Shown here: one piece after another, positions 31,001 through 42,600 of the stretch
Position numbering within the stretch: position 1 is the first letter of the stretch
How the letters are laid out: each line of letters starts with the position of its first letter
NCBI GenBank assembly: GCA_018136815.1
Contig: CM030932.1
Span: 7,331,628-7,395,627 of the forward strand
Direction of reading: 5' to 3'
Source: Isochrysis galbana
Lineage: Eukaryota > Haptophyta > Isochrysidales > Isochrysidaceae
Length of the DNA: 64,000 bases
The notes under the pieces: model-generated
The model's input: the letters and a program-made list of their open reading frames with translations, nothing else
What the model was told of the DNA's origin: nothing
Database searches by the model: none
Translations under genes and position numbers: made by a program

Positions 31001-32318
31001 ACAGCACCCTGGCTGACACTGGAGCGGGCCCATCAGTAATCACCACTGCTCTTCTCGATCGACTACCTGAAGACGCTTGCGTCGAACGCGTATCGGACGC
31101 TACCGTCCCCAACCTACATGGGCCGGACGGCCTTCCTCTCATCACTAGGGCCGGGCTAGCCTCGTCTTCTCCTTGTCCGGTCGCCTCTTCCGTCATTCGT
31201 TCGCGGTCATCGAAGGGAACCCGATGCTTCTGCTCGGGAACGATTTTTTTGGCCGCTCACTCCGCTACCATTTCTCTCGACGCCGCGAGCTCAGAGGGAA
31301 GCCTCCGCCTCCGTCCGGCCTCTGGCGATGCAGAAGACTCTTCAAGAGTCCTTTCCGAATGCGTAGTCAGAGTTTCCACGGCGCCGCCCCCAGTCGCGGA
31401 CTCCGGCTTCGTCGGAGCTATCTCGATGTCACCCGGTCAGCCGCTGACTGTCGACTTTCTGGAGAGGTCGACGGCAACACGAGAGATCCCGGCCGGATCG
31501 GTGGGTGAGGCTGCTGCTGATGCTAGGCAGCCACTCTATACACCTTCTTTGAGTCTGCCGACGAGTTTGCGGCCAAAGCTCCGGCGTCTACCTCGTCCGA
31601 ATATCTTCTCTACACGGAGCAAGCGGTGACGATTCCTGCCTCCACCGCGCAACCATCTGGTTAGGGTTCCGCTAGCTCTCCGAGATCATTCGGACTGCGC
31701 GATGCTGGTCGACCGCCTACCAAACCGCGAGGCTCTCGATTCGTCCCCTCTCGTAATGCCCACGGTGGTCACGCCCACGACGATCATCGCATCGCGGTGA
31801 CGATCGTCCACACCGGGGTCAATGCGCTGACCCTGCCGTCTCTGCATCCGATAGCTTCGCTCCAGGTGCGTTTCAAGTTGCACCGGGGCTGGACTCCGAC
31901 TGGAAGCGAGGGGGATGGTGACCCTGTCACCGCGCTGAGCGAGGAGCAACGAGCTCTACTCGACTCAGCCACCATCGATCCGGACCGGCTTCTTTCCGAC
32001 GATCAACGAGAAGAAGTACGCCAACTCTTGGCCCGGCGCATCAAAGCTTTCGCGTTGCACCCGGGGGCTCCAAACCATACGCACGTTCTCGAGGTGGAGT
32101 TGCCACTCAACCCCGGCGCTGTTCCTCACCGGCATGCTCCGTCTAGAGTGGGCCGCGCAGGCGAGCTCATCATAGAAGAGGAGGTAGCCAAGATGGAAGC
32201 GCCGGCATTATTCGCAAGTCAAATTCGGCTTGGGCTTCCCGAGTAGTCCTGGTCAGCAAGAAAGATGGCTCCGTTCGATTCTGCGTGGACTACCGCGACA
32301 CGAACGCCAAGCTACGCG
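28065..32318 (+). pseudogene. pol: Pol polyprotein, copy 1 (frameshifted, truncated by gap)
   Basis: From ATG 28065 the frame is open to 30683 and covers the Ser-rich leader and the methyltransferase-like domain (about 29100-29780). Beyond that the frame is broken several times relative to copy 2, nearly always by one base in a homopolymer: a missing G near 30682, 30968 and 31150, an extra T near 31250, and further one-base changes between 31540 and 32200. Protease (GACACTGGA near 31017) and the start of reverse transcriptase are recognisable across frames. At about 28855 this copy keeps a C that copy 2 lacks. Such a pattern may be consensus error as much as real decay. Confidence 0.85.
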
Positions 32319-32418
32319 NNNNNNNNNNNNNNNNNNNNNNNNNNNNNNNNNNNNNNNNNNNNNNNNNNNNNNNNNNNNNNNNNNNNNNNNNNNNNNNNNN
32401 NNNNNNNNNNNNNNNNNN
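32319..32418. other. Assembly gap (100 N)
   Basis: Exactly 100 N. The base after it is the first base of the LTR (TGTCGC), so the contig break coincides with the repeat boundary. Confidence 0.99.
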
Positions 32419-33605
32419 TGTCGCATTCATCCCAGATGATGCGATTTCCAGGCTCTTGATTCCAGGTCCTTCGCCGTGCGGCCACACGGTGAAGCTCAGG
32501 TACATCTAGGTTGGTAGGGTTCGTCCCTAGCGATCTAGAATTCGAGTTCTTGTTTCGTTCCTTCTAGCCTGTTTGTCAGGTCTAGATTCCAGGTTTCCTC
32601 CTTTCGGGTAATCTTGACCCAAAGGAGCCAGGTCGCCTGTCACTCGCTGCGCGCTTGTCTCAGGCTCTCAGGTTACCTTGTGAAGGCTTGTTTAGCTTCT
32701 TGCAAGGCTTGTGTTTCTTGTTGGGTTCCGGTTCTTTCTTGGGACTTGCTAACTTTCGTTGTCGTCCAGGCCTGTTCGTCGTAGGTTTTGTTTAGCCTGG
32801 TTAGGGTTTCGTTGTCTTCCAGCGTTTGGCGTTCGTCTTGGCGTTCGGAAATTTCCTCTCACATTCCCTAGGTCCGCTACCCTTGGCTTGTAGGTCCTTG
32901 CTTCTTTCTTCTCGGTCAAGGTTTTGGCGAGCGAGTCGGTTGCTCTAGCCGCTCGAGATTTGAGGTTTAATTTGCCATCTCCCCTTGGAGATCGGTGTAG
33001 GTTCGCTTCCTAGGTGAGGGAATCTTTCCCCTTGATGCAAGCTACATGCAAGCCTTGGCCCCTTTGGTGTTTCTTCCCCTTGGTTGCTACTCAGGGTTGT
33101 TCGTTAGAAGCGTCTAGAAGGTTCACGCTCAACGGCAAGATTTCCTCTGTCGTGAAGACATCTCGTTGCGATCTGTATCCAAAGTGATCGCCGTGGTCGC
33201 GCGACATGACGCTCCCCTTCGGACTCTCCGCTACGTGGGAAGTTACAACGGAGACACGCTCCGGCCGTCGCTGCGGAGTCTCTCTCTCTCTCTCGCTCTC
33301 TCTCTCCGTCTCTCGCGACGTGTTTGAGTTATCGGTGATTTGGGGTCGCGGTTGCTTGATAATTTGCTTGGTTTGGGTGAATGATTCCGGTGTGTTTGTG
33401 AGTCGGTGTATCCTGTTGTTCTCAGGCTCTTTGTCCGTCGTTGTTCGCTGCGTCGCTGCACTCAAGCAGCCTAGGCTCCCTCCCTGAGGGAAGAGTTCTT
33501 TGTAGGTCTAACAATCTCTTAAAACCCAACACACTAGGGCCGCTAGGAGCGCCTCGCCGCCCCACAGTCCTTCGTTCGCCGTTCGTTCCCTGTCCATACA
33601 CCCGA
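32419..33605 (+). repeat. 5' LTR plus leader, copy 2
   Basis: As for copy 1; starts TGTCGC immediately after the N gap and runs to the gag ATG at 33606. One base shorter than copies 1 and 3 near 32708. Confidence 0.75.
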
Positions 33606-36323
33606 ATGGGGTTGCCCGACCCAGTCCAGAATTTCATTCACCCGACTCCCGGTGGGGAGGAGGGGCAAAGCGCCGCGCTAGCCGCCGGTGCCGCTCGCGA
33701 CGGAGTGGCTCAGAGCCCTCCGGTAGCGCTCGACTCGACAAGCACGAAATCTAAGCTCGCGTCCTCGGCCGCAGAGGAGGAACCTCTCAGGGAACCTTCT
33801 CTGCCCGCTGCAGCTTCTGTTCCCGTTGGATGTCCGAGTGATCCCACGGCCTCTGAGGCTGCACCAGTGGCACCCATCACTCCGGCTGCTATCTCCACGA
33901 CTGGCTCCGATCAGCTCGTGGCGGATGGCGAGTCTTGGTCCGCTGCCCTCGGCACCCACCGGGTGCAATCACAGCGGGCCATGGTGGAGCATGACCCTCT
34001 CCCGCATGAAGCCAACTTCAGCGTCGCTGAGTTGGCCCATGAGGTGGAGGAGGGTCCCCTCCCTCTGATTCAATTTGACCCGCCTCCTCACCTTCGAGAT
34101 GATGAGTCTGAGGTGGGTGAAGCTGAGGTGATCAGCTTCCGAAGCCCCGCCTACCGGGACTATGCCCCGCCGTCATCAAAAGGGGTCCTTGATCAAGAGA
34201 TCACCCCGATCGAGACGGCCGCGGCGCGTCAGGATGCGGAAATGGCAAGGCTTCAGGCGGAGACCAACACCCTAAAAGGGGCTGTGGAGCGCCTACACTC
34301 ATCCCTTGCCGCGGCAGAGGCGAGGGAGGGGCTTCTCCGGGATCAAGTTGAAGCAGGGTTCAAAGCCCTGACTCAGCTACTCCAAGCCCGCCAAGAGCCC
34401 GCTTCAAGTCCGTCGATGGATCGGACCGAGGCGGCTGCGGATTCTGCTAGGCCGGTTCAGAGGGAACCACCCATGGGCGAGCCTCCTGCTCTAGACCCAA
34501 AGGGCCACAGCTCTCCGGCTTCTAGGGTTCCACGGTCGGCGTACCCGACCTCTAAATCGGAATCCCGCCGCCAGGACCAAAGCCCTTACCGGGGCCCGAC
34601 CCCGATGGTGCCACTTCGCCACCCTCGTGACCCCTGCCTCGCGGTGGGGATGGATGAGCGAGAGGCAGTTGTAAGCGAGTGGAAAAATCTCCTCGCCCTG
34701 CCTTCACGCGATCTGGCCGCCCTTTACCGCGACTCCGACGAGCACGAGCTCATCCACACCATTTTGAAGAGCAACCTCTCCCTGGCGGGCAACGTTTGGC
34801 ATTGCCGAATTTTCATGGAGGAGGACCACTTGCTCAAATGGGTGCGTAGCCGCTTCTCAGCCGAGCAAACCCTTCACCATCAGGTCAGGATGGGCAAAGA
34901 GCTTTCGGAGCTCCGCTTCCCAAAGGCCCTCGCCTCCGATAACGTTCAAACCGCGGCGACAGCCTGGAACGAATTTCGGCTAACTCTCATCAAGCCGTTG
35001 GAGCGGGCACTAGCGCTCGGCTGCGATCATCGCGAAATATTTACCTCCCTCCTCGCGGCAGCCGGAGCCAATTCCAGCGGCAATTCTCGCATCTTCGCCT
35101 TCCTCCTCGATCTAGTGGAGGACCGCGCCCTCGCTCTCAATCCTGTCCTCGCTGCTGACGTCCTTCTTCGCAAATGCGACGGGACCTTCGCAAACGGGGC
35201 CGATGGTTTCGCGAAAGACTCGGCGTCGATGGAGTGGGACCGCATGAGGGAGCGCGAGGCTGGCGCTGATCTATGTGAGCTCAGCAAGAATTTGGTTCGC
35301 GCCTACATCCGCAAGCTTGGCGATTCCGCGGTTGACTCCACCAACGTGTGGGATCATCCAAACATGGCCCATGAGATCAACCAGAGGTTCGAAGAAATCA
35401 TCCGGAACGATAAGGTTGATCCTCAGCGCGGCGTCGATAATGCTATTAAATTTGCGGAGGTGCTCGCGGAGACTCGTTTCCGCGTAGAGAACCACGAGCT
35501 AGGTCGGTCGGCGCTCTCGTGCGTCAACCTCTGCCAACGGTACCTCAGCCCTTACGAGCAGGCTCGGGTGAAGCGTCATCAATCCCGGCCCTCGACGAAG
35601 CAAACCGTGGCTAGCGTACGCACTAAAGCCTCAGGCGAGGCAAAGAACGAGACTTCCTCGTCCCAGAAGACCGCTTCGACCACGGACATGGTTGCCGCCG
35701 TGCAGGCGGCCGTCCAAGCTACCGTGGCGGAAGCTCTTCGCGGACAGGGACATTCGCCTGCTTCGAAGCCTGATTATCGGGCTGCTGCACCGCCGGCAAG
35801 TTACCACTCCAACTCACCGTTGCCGGCTATACTGACCGATCCACCGGGTCGAAAGGGAGGCTCGTCTCGGCCGCCCAGCCGTCGCTGCGATCCTCCGGCG
35901 AACGGCCAAGGGCTACCGCCCGATTTGGGCGTATCCCGGTGGACGCCCGAGCTTTGGAATCGGGCCCGAGCCCGCTTCTGGGCCGTAGCAGGCTATGCCA
36001 AGCACCCAAGGGTCTCGGCGGCGCTAGCAAAGTGCCGACCGGCCGATAATTCAATGGAAACTCCACGAACGGACGATATCAATAGGGGAATCACCGAATG
36101 GACGAACGAAAACGGCTGTGCCTTCTGCGCTTTCCGACCTCAAGCTCCTCCTGGCACTCCATCCAGCGAAGCCTGGAAATATGGCACGGGAGACGGTGCT
36201 CACAACCCCGTCATCTGTCAGCCATATATCCGCTTTCTGTGTGAGGCTGGCTGCGGAGAGTGCGGATCGGACGAGCACATTCATAAGCTTCTTCGCTCGA
36301 TGGTCCGGGTTAAGCCTCAGTAG
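33606..36323 (+). CDS. gag: Gag polyprotein, copy 2
   Basis: Same 905-residue frame as copy 1 with one visible residue change (Glu for Gly in the linker after the coiled coil, near 34465). It ends at TAG 36321-36323. Pol is in the same frame but is separated by that TAG, a TGA at about 36382-36384 and a TAG near 36470. Simple read-through of one stop therefore cannot make a Gag-Pol fusion, and an alternative route (bypass, reinitiation or a spliced RNA) is implied. Confidence 0.85.
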   Translation: MGLPDPVQNFIHPTPGGEEGQSAALAAGAARDGVAQSPPVALDSTSTKSKLASSAAEEEPLREPSLPAAASVPVGCPSDPTASEAAPVAPITPAAISTTGSDQLVADGESWSAALGTHRVQSQRAMVEHDPLPHEANFSVAELAHEVEEGPLPLIQFDPPPHLRDDESEVGEAEVISFRSPAYRDYAPPSSKGVLDQEITPIETAAARQDAEMARLQAETNTLKGAVERLHSSLAAAEAREGLLRDQVEAGFKALTQLLQARQEPASSPSMDRTEAAADSARPVQREPPMGEPPALDPKGHSSPASRVPRSAYPTSKSESRRQDQSPYRGPTPMVPLRHPRDPCLAVGMDEREAVVSEWKNLLALPSRDLAALYRDSDEHELIHTILKSNLSLAGNVWHCRIFMEEDHLLKWVRSRFSAEQTLHHQVRMGKELSELRFPKALASDNVQTAATAWNEFRLTLIKPLERALALGCDHREIFTSLLAAAGANSSGNSRIFAFLLDLVEDRALALNPVLAADVLLRKCDGTFANGADGFAKDSASMEWDRMREREAGADLCELSKNLVRAYIRKLGDSAVDSTNVWDHPNMAHEINQRFEEIIRNDKVDPQRGVDNAIKFAEVLAETRFRVENHELGRSALSCVNLCQRYLSPYEQARVKRHQSRPSTKQTVASVRTKASGEAKNETSSSQKTASTTDMVAAVQAAVQATVAEALRGQGHSPASKPDYRAAAPPASYHSNSPLPAILTDPPGRKGGSSRPPSRRCDPPANGQGLPPDLGVSRWTPELWNRARARFWAVAGYAKHPRVSAALAKCRPADNSMETPRTDDINRGITEWTNENGCAFCAFRPQAPPGTPSSEAWKYGTGDGAHNPVICQPYIRFLCEAGCGECGSDEHIHKLLRSMVRVKPQ

Positions 36324-36659
36324 GGGTCCGGCGGGGTCCCCGTCCTTCAAACCCTGGCGGAGAACATCGCGGGCGGTGGGCCTGAACGCCACCACCACCA
36401 TCCCGATCCGATCCCTACGCCGCTTGGGGAGAAGAGCTGTCGACGCGGCGATTCTCCCCCTGTCTCTAGCTCTATTCAGTCCTCGACGGTGGGAGCCGCC
36501 TCGCCGGCTGAAGCCCCCGCCGAACGGCCATCTCGGAAGCCGGAGTCGACACTTGACCCGGGCTCCTGGAAACAGGTTTGCCCCGGAGATAGTCGCGACC
36601 CGACTCTCCGAAATTCGTGTACGTCTACAAGTTCTTCTATTACTCCGCACGCTATTAGG

Positions 36660-39600
36660 ATGTTAGGGGCCGATTCTCGCTCGCTGCCCCTCTTGGAATC
36701 TATTTCTACGGATACTATGCTGTCTTCGGTTTCTTCTAATTCTCCTAGGTCTTTCGACGCATCTTCATCCCTGGATTCATCCCCCGACGGCCCTGCCCAA
36801 GGGGGTGGGCTAGGTGGATCCGACGCGTCTTCGGTCTCTTCGTTTCGTAAACAGTCAGTTGTAAAGCCCTCGAGGGCTGTCGACTCGGTATCATCTTCTG
36901 CTCTAGGTTCTATGGATAGGTCCGACGTGGCCGCTGCCGCGTCCGAAAACGTTGTTGCTGCTTTACCTGTTTCTGCTCTTTCCCGGCGGGACCCCACTGG
37001 AGACCTCTCTCCCAAGGGCCATAGCCGGAGCCGCTCTGCGGACGAATTGTCGTTGTCTACCGTAGGTTCTCGTGCAGTGGAGGCGGAGACTTGTGCCTCC
37101 TCCTCACCTCTCTCCCCGGTTCGTTATATTTCTCCGTCATCGTGTTCATTCTCTCGTCTCGAAGTTGCACCTGTTCTCGTTTCTGACCTGGTTCCCGACC
37201 CGGAAGGGTCGGCTTCCGGAGTCAATGAAGATGAAGGTTCCAAGGGAGCTGCGGCTTTCCGCGCTCACGCCGTGGCCACCCCAGACTCGGGAGACGCAGG
37301 GGCCGTCGATTACGATCTCTCGTCGCGCCCCACACGGACGCCGGCGTCTCCTCTTTCTCTCGGCTCTCCGGAGGATCCCTGTTCCAGGGATCGCCCGCCG
37401 GAGCCAACCCCCTTCAGGTCTAGCCCACCGAAACTTCAGGGCGACGACCCCCTCCCCTGAATTCTACTGCCGAGGCCATCCACCGGATCGCCGTGGTTGG
37501 TTGTTCCTCGGCCGCCAAGTCTACTGAAGCTGCCCGCGCCCCTACGCGCGAGCTCCAAATGTTAGCCGCCTCCCGTGCCCGGGCTAGCGGTTCCTCCGTC
37601 ATCTTGCCCCGCCATCTCGCCGAAGCTGCTCTAGCCTTGCGGCGGCCGCACGCGAGCACTCATTCATCACCCTCTACCGTACTGCCGACGCATTTTGACG
37701 AGCTTTGCGCTGAGTTAGCGGCGATCCACGACGCCGTGACGTTCGACGCGGCCGAGGGGATTCCTCCACCCCGCGTTCTAGTCGTCGGTGAAGCTAGCGG
37801 GGTCGTGTCTTCGATGTTCCTACTCGCCGGAGCGCACGTCGCGACGTGCGATCTACGACCGTCGGAGATCGACTACATTCCCCACTTCTGCGGAGATGCT
37901 CTTCACATTCAAAACCTCGGTTGGGACCTCGTGGTCGCGCATCCGCCGTGCACGTATTTGTCGGAGGTGAGTTGCCAGTGGCTCGATCGGGAGCCGGGAC
38001 GACGCCAGGCTCTCGAATCCGCCGCTAGAGTCTTCCTCGCCATGGCAAGCGCCAACGCGCCTTTCGTTGCCGTCGAAAATCCTCGAATGCACGCGGAAGC
38101 CTCCGCCTTAGTCGGGGGGTTGCGACCGCGGCAGTTTGTGCAGCCGTGGCAGCACGGCACGGGCCATCAAAAAGCAACTGGCCTGTACCTGACGGCTTCA
38201 CTCCCGCCCCTGCAGCCTTCGAAGATTGTCGAGGGACGTCTATCCGCGATGGCGGATCTATCGCCGTCGCCCCACCGTGGCGCCCTTCGCAGCCGCACCT
38301 ATGTGGGCATTGCCGGTGCAATGGCGGCCCAGTGGATGCCGGTCTTGCGCCGTTATGCGCGCGAAGCCAAGGCGTCGCGTTCGCTCGACTTCACGGTGGA
38401 CTGGGCAATTTCCCAAGCCGCTGCCAGCTTGAGAGAACGCCCTTCGCTTTGCTCGACCGGCTTCGAACTGGCTGAGCCGAGGACGGCTCTGGCTCGCTTC
38501 ATGGAGGGGGGAGGCGAGGCAGCTTCTAGCTCTCACCTCACGCCTCCCAGCGGTACGCTAGTGTCCGATTCGGTAGTCGTGATCTCAGACGCGGGCCCCG
38601 TTGCCGATGCGTCTCGCCTGCTCCATCGGAAGGACTCGGAAACCAACGCATCGCAAGACGGGACCGTGGCGGAAGTGGACTGCTTCACGCCGTGGGAGTG
38701 GCCCATAAGGGACCGCTCTACAACGCCAGGCCCTCCAAACACGGTGAAGAAGCGCCGCAGCAAGTGGCAGGTCTTCGATCGTGATGTAATTTCGGGGGTC
38801 CATCGGTGGCAGGATGTCACGCCTTCCATCGCCCAAGAAATCGCTGAGCAAGCGGCAGCTGCGGAGCCGTCGGAACCTTCCATCTTGTCTCGACTGGGCT
38901 CCCAAGGCATCAATGCACTATCTCCGAGCGCCTCCTTCACGGCTGGCGACGAGGGAGTGGCCGAACTGACCAATTCGTTCGTAGCCGAAAGGCCACTCGA
39001 AACCTGGGATGTCGGGCCCGACTCGGGAGAAGATGACACGCCCGAGATGCCAGAACACCGGAGCATGCAGACCCTCGAGACCAAGCCCTCCGACGCCGCC
39101 GAAGGAGAGGGTACTCCACGGGCACTGTGTTGCGATGGGGCTGCCGCTAGGGGTCTCAGTGCGGCTGGTTTTTCCGAGTTGTCGAAGCTTCCGAAGACAG
39201 ACTTGCAGAAGTCCCTGGAGAAGGAATGGTCACGCCAAATGGATCAACCTCGGCATCCGACGGACCGTCGAGGGCTAGGCTATGATGGCGTGCCTAACCC
39301 CTCTAGTTCGGCAAAGGCATCCCCATACTCTTCAATACCATTCGTGCCGCAGACGGTAGCCGCCGCTATCGAGCGAGTGCCCCACGTCGATGAATCTTCT
39401 CCGTCCAGGCCAGCCTCCAATCCAACCACCCCGTCACCCGGAGCCGGAACCTCGCTTCCAGTAGAATCTATCGCGGACACGCCGCCGCCGCTCTACCCTC
39501 GTCACTGCCTCTATGTCCGCGATCTCGTGGTCTGCCGTGCCGATGGCGACCGCGCAGCTCAAGGGTTCGTTCTCCCGGACGTTGCTCTCACGGTGAACAG

Positions 39601-42600
39601 CACCCTGGCTGACACTGGAGCGGGCCCATCAGTAATCACCACTGCTCTTCTCGATCGACTACCTGAAGACGCTTGCGTCGAACGCGTATCGGACGCTACC
39701 GTCCCCAACCTACATGGGCCGGACGGCCTTCCTCTCATCACTAGGGGCCGGGCTAGCCTCGTCTTCTCCTTGTCCGGTCGCCTCTTCCGTCATTCGTTCG
39801 CGGTCATCGAAGGGAACCCGATGCTTCTGCTCGGGAACGATTTTTTGGCCGCTCACTCCGCTACCATTTCTCTCGACGCCGCGAGCTCAGAGGGAAGCCT
39901 CCGCCTCCGTCCGGCCTCTGGCGATGCAGAAGACTCTTCAAGAGTCCTTTCCGAATGCGTAGTCAGAGTTTCCACGGCGCCGCCCCCAGTCGCGGACTCC
40001 GGCTTCGTCGGAGCTATCTCGATGTCACCCGGTCAGCCGCTGACTGTCGACTTTCTGGAGAGGTCGACGGCAACACGAGAGATCCCGGCCGGATCGGTGG
40101 GTGAGGCTGCTGCTGATGCTAGGCAGCCACTCTATACACCTCTCTTTGAGTCTGCCGACGAGTTTGCGGCCAAAGCTCCGGCGTCTACCTCGTCCGAATA
40201 TCTTCTCTACACGGAGCAAGCGGTGACGATTCCTGCCTTCCACCGCGCAACCATCTGGGTTAGGGTTCCGCTAGCTCTCCGAGATCATTCGGACTGCGCG
40301 ATGCTGGTCGACCGCCTACCAAACCGCGAGGCTCTCGATTCGTCCCCTCTCGTAATGCCCACGGTGGTCACGCCCACGGACGATCATCGCATCGCGGTGA
40401 CGATCGTCCACACCGGGGTCAATGCGCTGACCCTGCCGTCTCTGCATCCGATAGCTTCGCTCCAGGTGCGTTTCAAGTTGCACCGGGGCTGGACTCCGAC
40501 TGGAAGCGAGGGGGATGGTGACCCTGTCACCGCGCTGAGCGAGGAGCAACGAGCTCTACTCGACTCAGCCACCATCGATCCGGACCGGCTTCTTTCCGAC
40601 GATCAACGAGAAGAAGTACGCCAACTCTTGGCCCGGCGCATCAAAGCTTTCGCGTTGCACCCGGGGGCTCCAAACCATACGCACGTTCTCGAGGTGGAGT
40701 TGCCACTCAACCCCGGCGCTGTTCCTCACCGGCATGCTCCGTCTAGAGTGGGCCGCGCAGGCGAGCTCATCATAGAAGAGGAGGTAGCCAAGATGGAAGC
40801 CGCCGGCATTATTCGCAAGTCAAATTCGGCTTGGGCTTCCCGAGTAGTCCTGGTCAGCAAGAAAGATGGCTCCGTTCGATTCTGCGTGGACTACCGCGAC
40901 ACGAACGCCAAGCTACGCGTCGAGGATAGCCCTCTACCCCTCATTGTAGAGGCTATTGATAGGCTAGCGTCCGGCCAAGGGCCGCTCAGTTCTCTCTTTT
41001 TATGTACTCTCGATTTAGCCTCTGGTTTTTGGGGCATCCCGATCAAAGAATCGCACAAACATATCACCGCTTTCACTACCCACCGCGGCAAATACGAGTT
41101 CAACTTTCTACCGTTCGGCATCCAATCAGGTCCCTCCTACATGTGCCGCTTGATGGACATCGTTCTCGGTGCGCTAGCGTGGGAGATCTGCATGCCTTAC
41201 CTCGATGATGTGGGCATCTGGTCAACGGGCGTGGGTCCTTCCGAAGAGGCCAGGGCACAGGCTTCGTTCGAGCAAATGCTTCACCGGCTAGACCTAGTTC
41301 TCGAGCGGCTAGAGTGGGCCGGCCTGACCTGCAAGATGTCCAAGTGTGTCTTCTTTGCCACCTCTACGGAGTACCTCGGTCACGTTGTCTCGAGGGAAGG
41401 TCTCAAGATGGACCCGAAGAAGGTCGCAGCTGTCGCCGTTATCGACCCGTCATCCATCAACTCCTTGGAAGCGGTTCGATCTTTCCTCGGCCTTTGCTCC
41501 TACTACCGTCGATTCATTCGCCAATTCGCCGCTAAGGCTGCTCCTCTCACTGCTCTCACGCGGAAGGGCTGCGACGTGGCAAAGGAGTCCCAGTCCGAGG
41601 AGTGTCGCCGAGCTATCCAAGAGCTCAAGACAGCGATCACTTCGGAGCCCGTCTTGACTCCACCCAGGGATGATCGGCCCTTCATCGTCAAGACCGATGG
41701 GGCTAGCAAGTTGGGCATCGCCGGCATCCTCTCGCAGCTAGGAGACGATAACCGTGAACGAGTCGTTGGGTACTACGCTCGCAGTCTCACCTCGGCCGAA
41801 CGCCATTGGACGGTGACCGAGATTGAACTCTTGGCCGCCCTGGAATCAATCCGAAATTGGCGACCCTACCTTTGGGGGCGTCGGTTCAAGTTAGTCGTTG
41901 ACCACTCTGCGCTGCGATGGCTGCATACCATGAAGGATCAAGTAGCCGGTGGGCCAGCCTCTCGGCTGACTCGGTGGGCTCTCAAGTTGGCTGAGTACCG
42001 GTTCGATGTCGAACATAAACCAGGAGCTGTTCATCAGGATGCTGACGGGCTGTCTCGGCTAGCATCCCTGGAGCCGGAACACGAAGACGAACCACTCGCC
42101 GGCCCAGCGTCGTTAGCGGTACGTGAGCCTGGCTCAGAGTCTCTAGCCGAGCATGAACGGTCTCATCCGGTGGCTGCCATCACGCGCTCCGTAGCTACGG
42201 CGCGAGGGCTTCAAGCCTTGGACCGATCTCGTCGTCGAGCCTCCGATTCCGGGCCCGCCATCCAGTCCAGTTATTTGGCTCCGGGTACGCCGACTTCCGA
42301 AGAGATGAGAGCGGCCCTGGCGGAAGATCCGTTCGTAGAGCCACTCCTAGGCTCAGGAGAGACGGCCAACCACGAGCCATCAGGCCAAGGGTCGCCTCCG
42401 CCGGCCGCCGCCTCAGGCCCCATTGCCGAAGATGATTCGTGTTCCAGTTCTGTCGCTCCCGTTCCCGCTCAGCCATCCAAGATGTTTCGCCGTTTCGTCG
42501 TTCACGATGGGCTCGTCTACTATCGCACCGTCCTTGACTCCATCGACCCGGACTCGCTAGTGCTCTATGTTCCGCCCTTGTTGCGGTCTCGCTACCTCTT

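Larger units (their letters stand above)
23823..32318 (+). mobile_element. Ty3/gypsy chromovirus, copy 1, cut by assembly gap
   Basis: This copy has the 5' LTR and leader, gag, and pol up to the reverse transcriptase, where it runs into the N gap (last bases GCTACGCG). It matches copy 2 (32419 onward) at an offset of 8595 with very few substitutions; gag differs by a single visible amino acid (RGPP versus REPP near 25869). The left LTR edge is fixed at TGTCGC by comparison with the LTR at 44360, where the preceding sequences differ. Confidence 0.9.
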
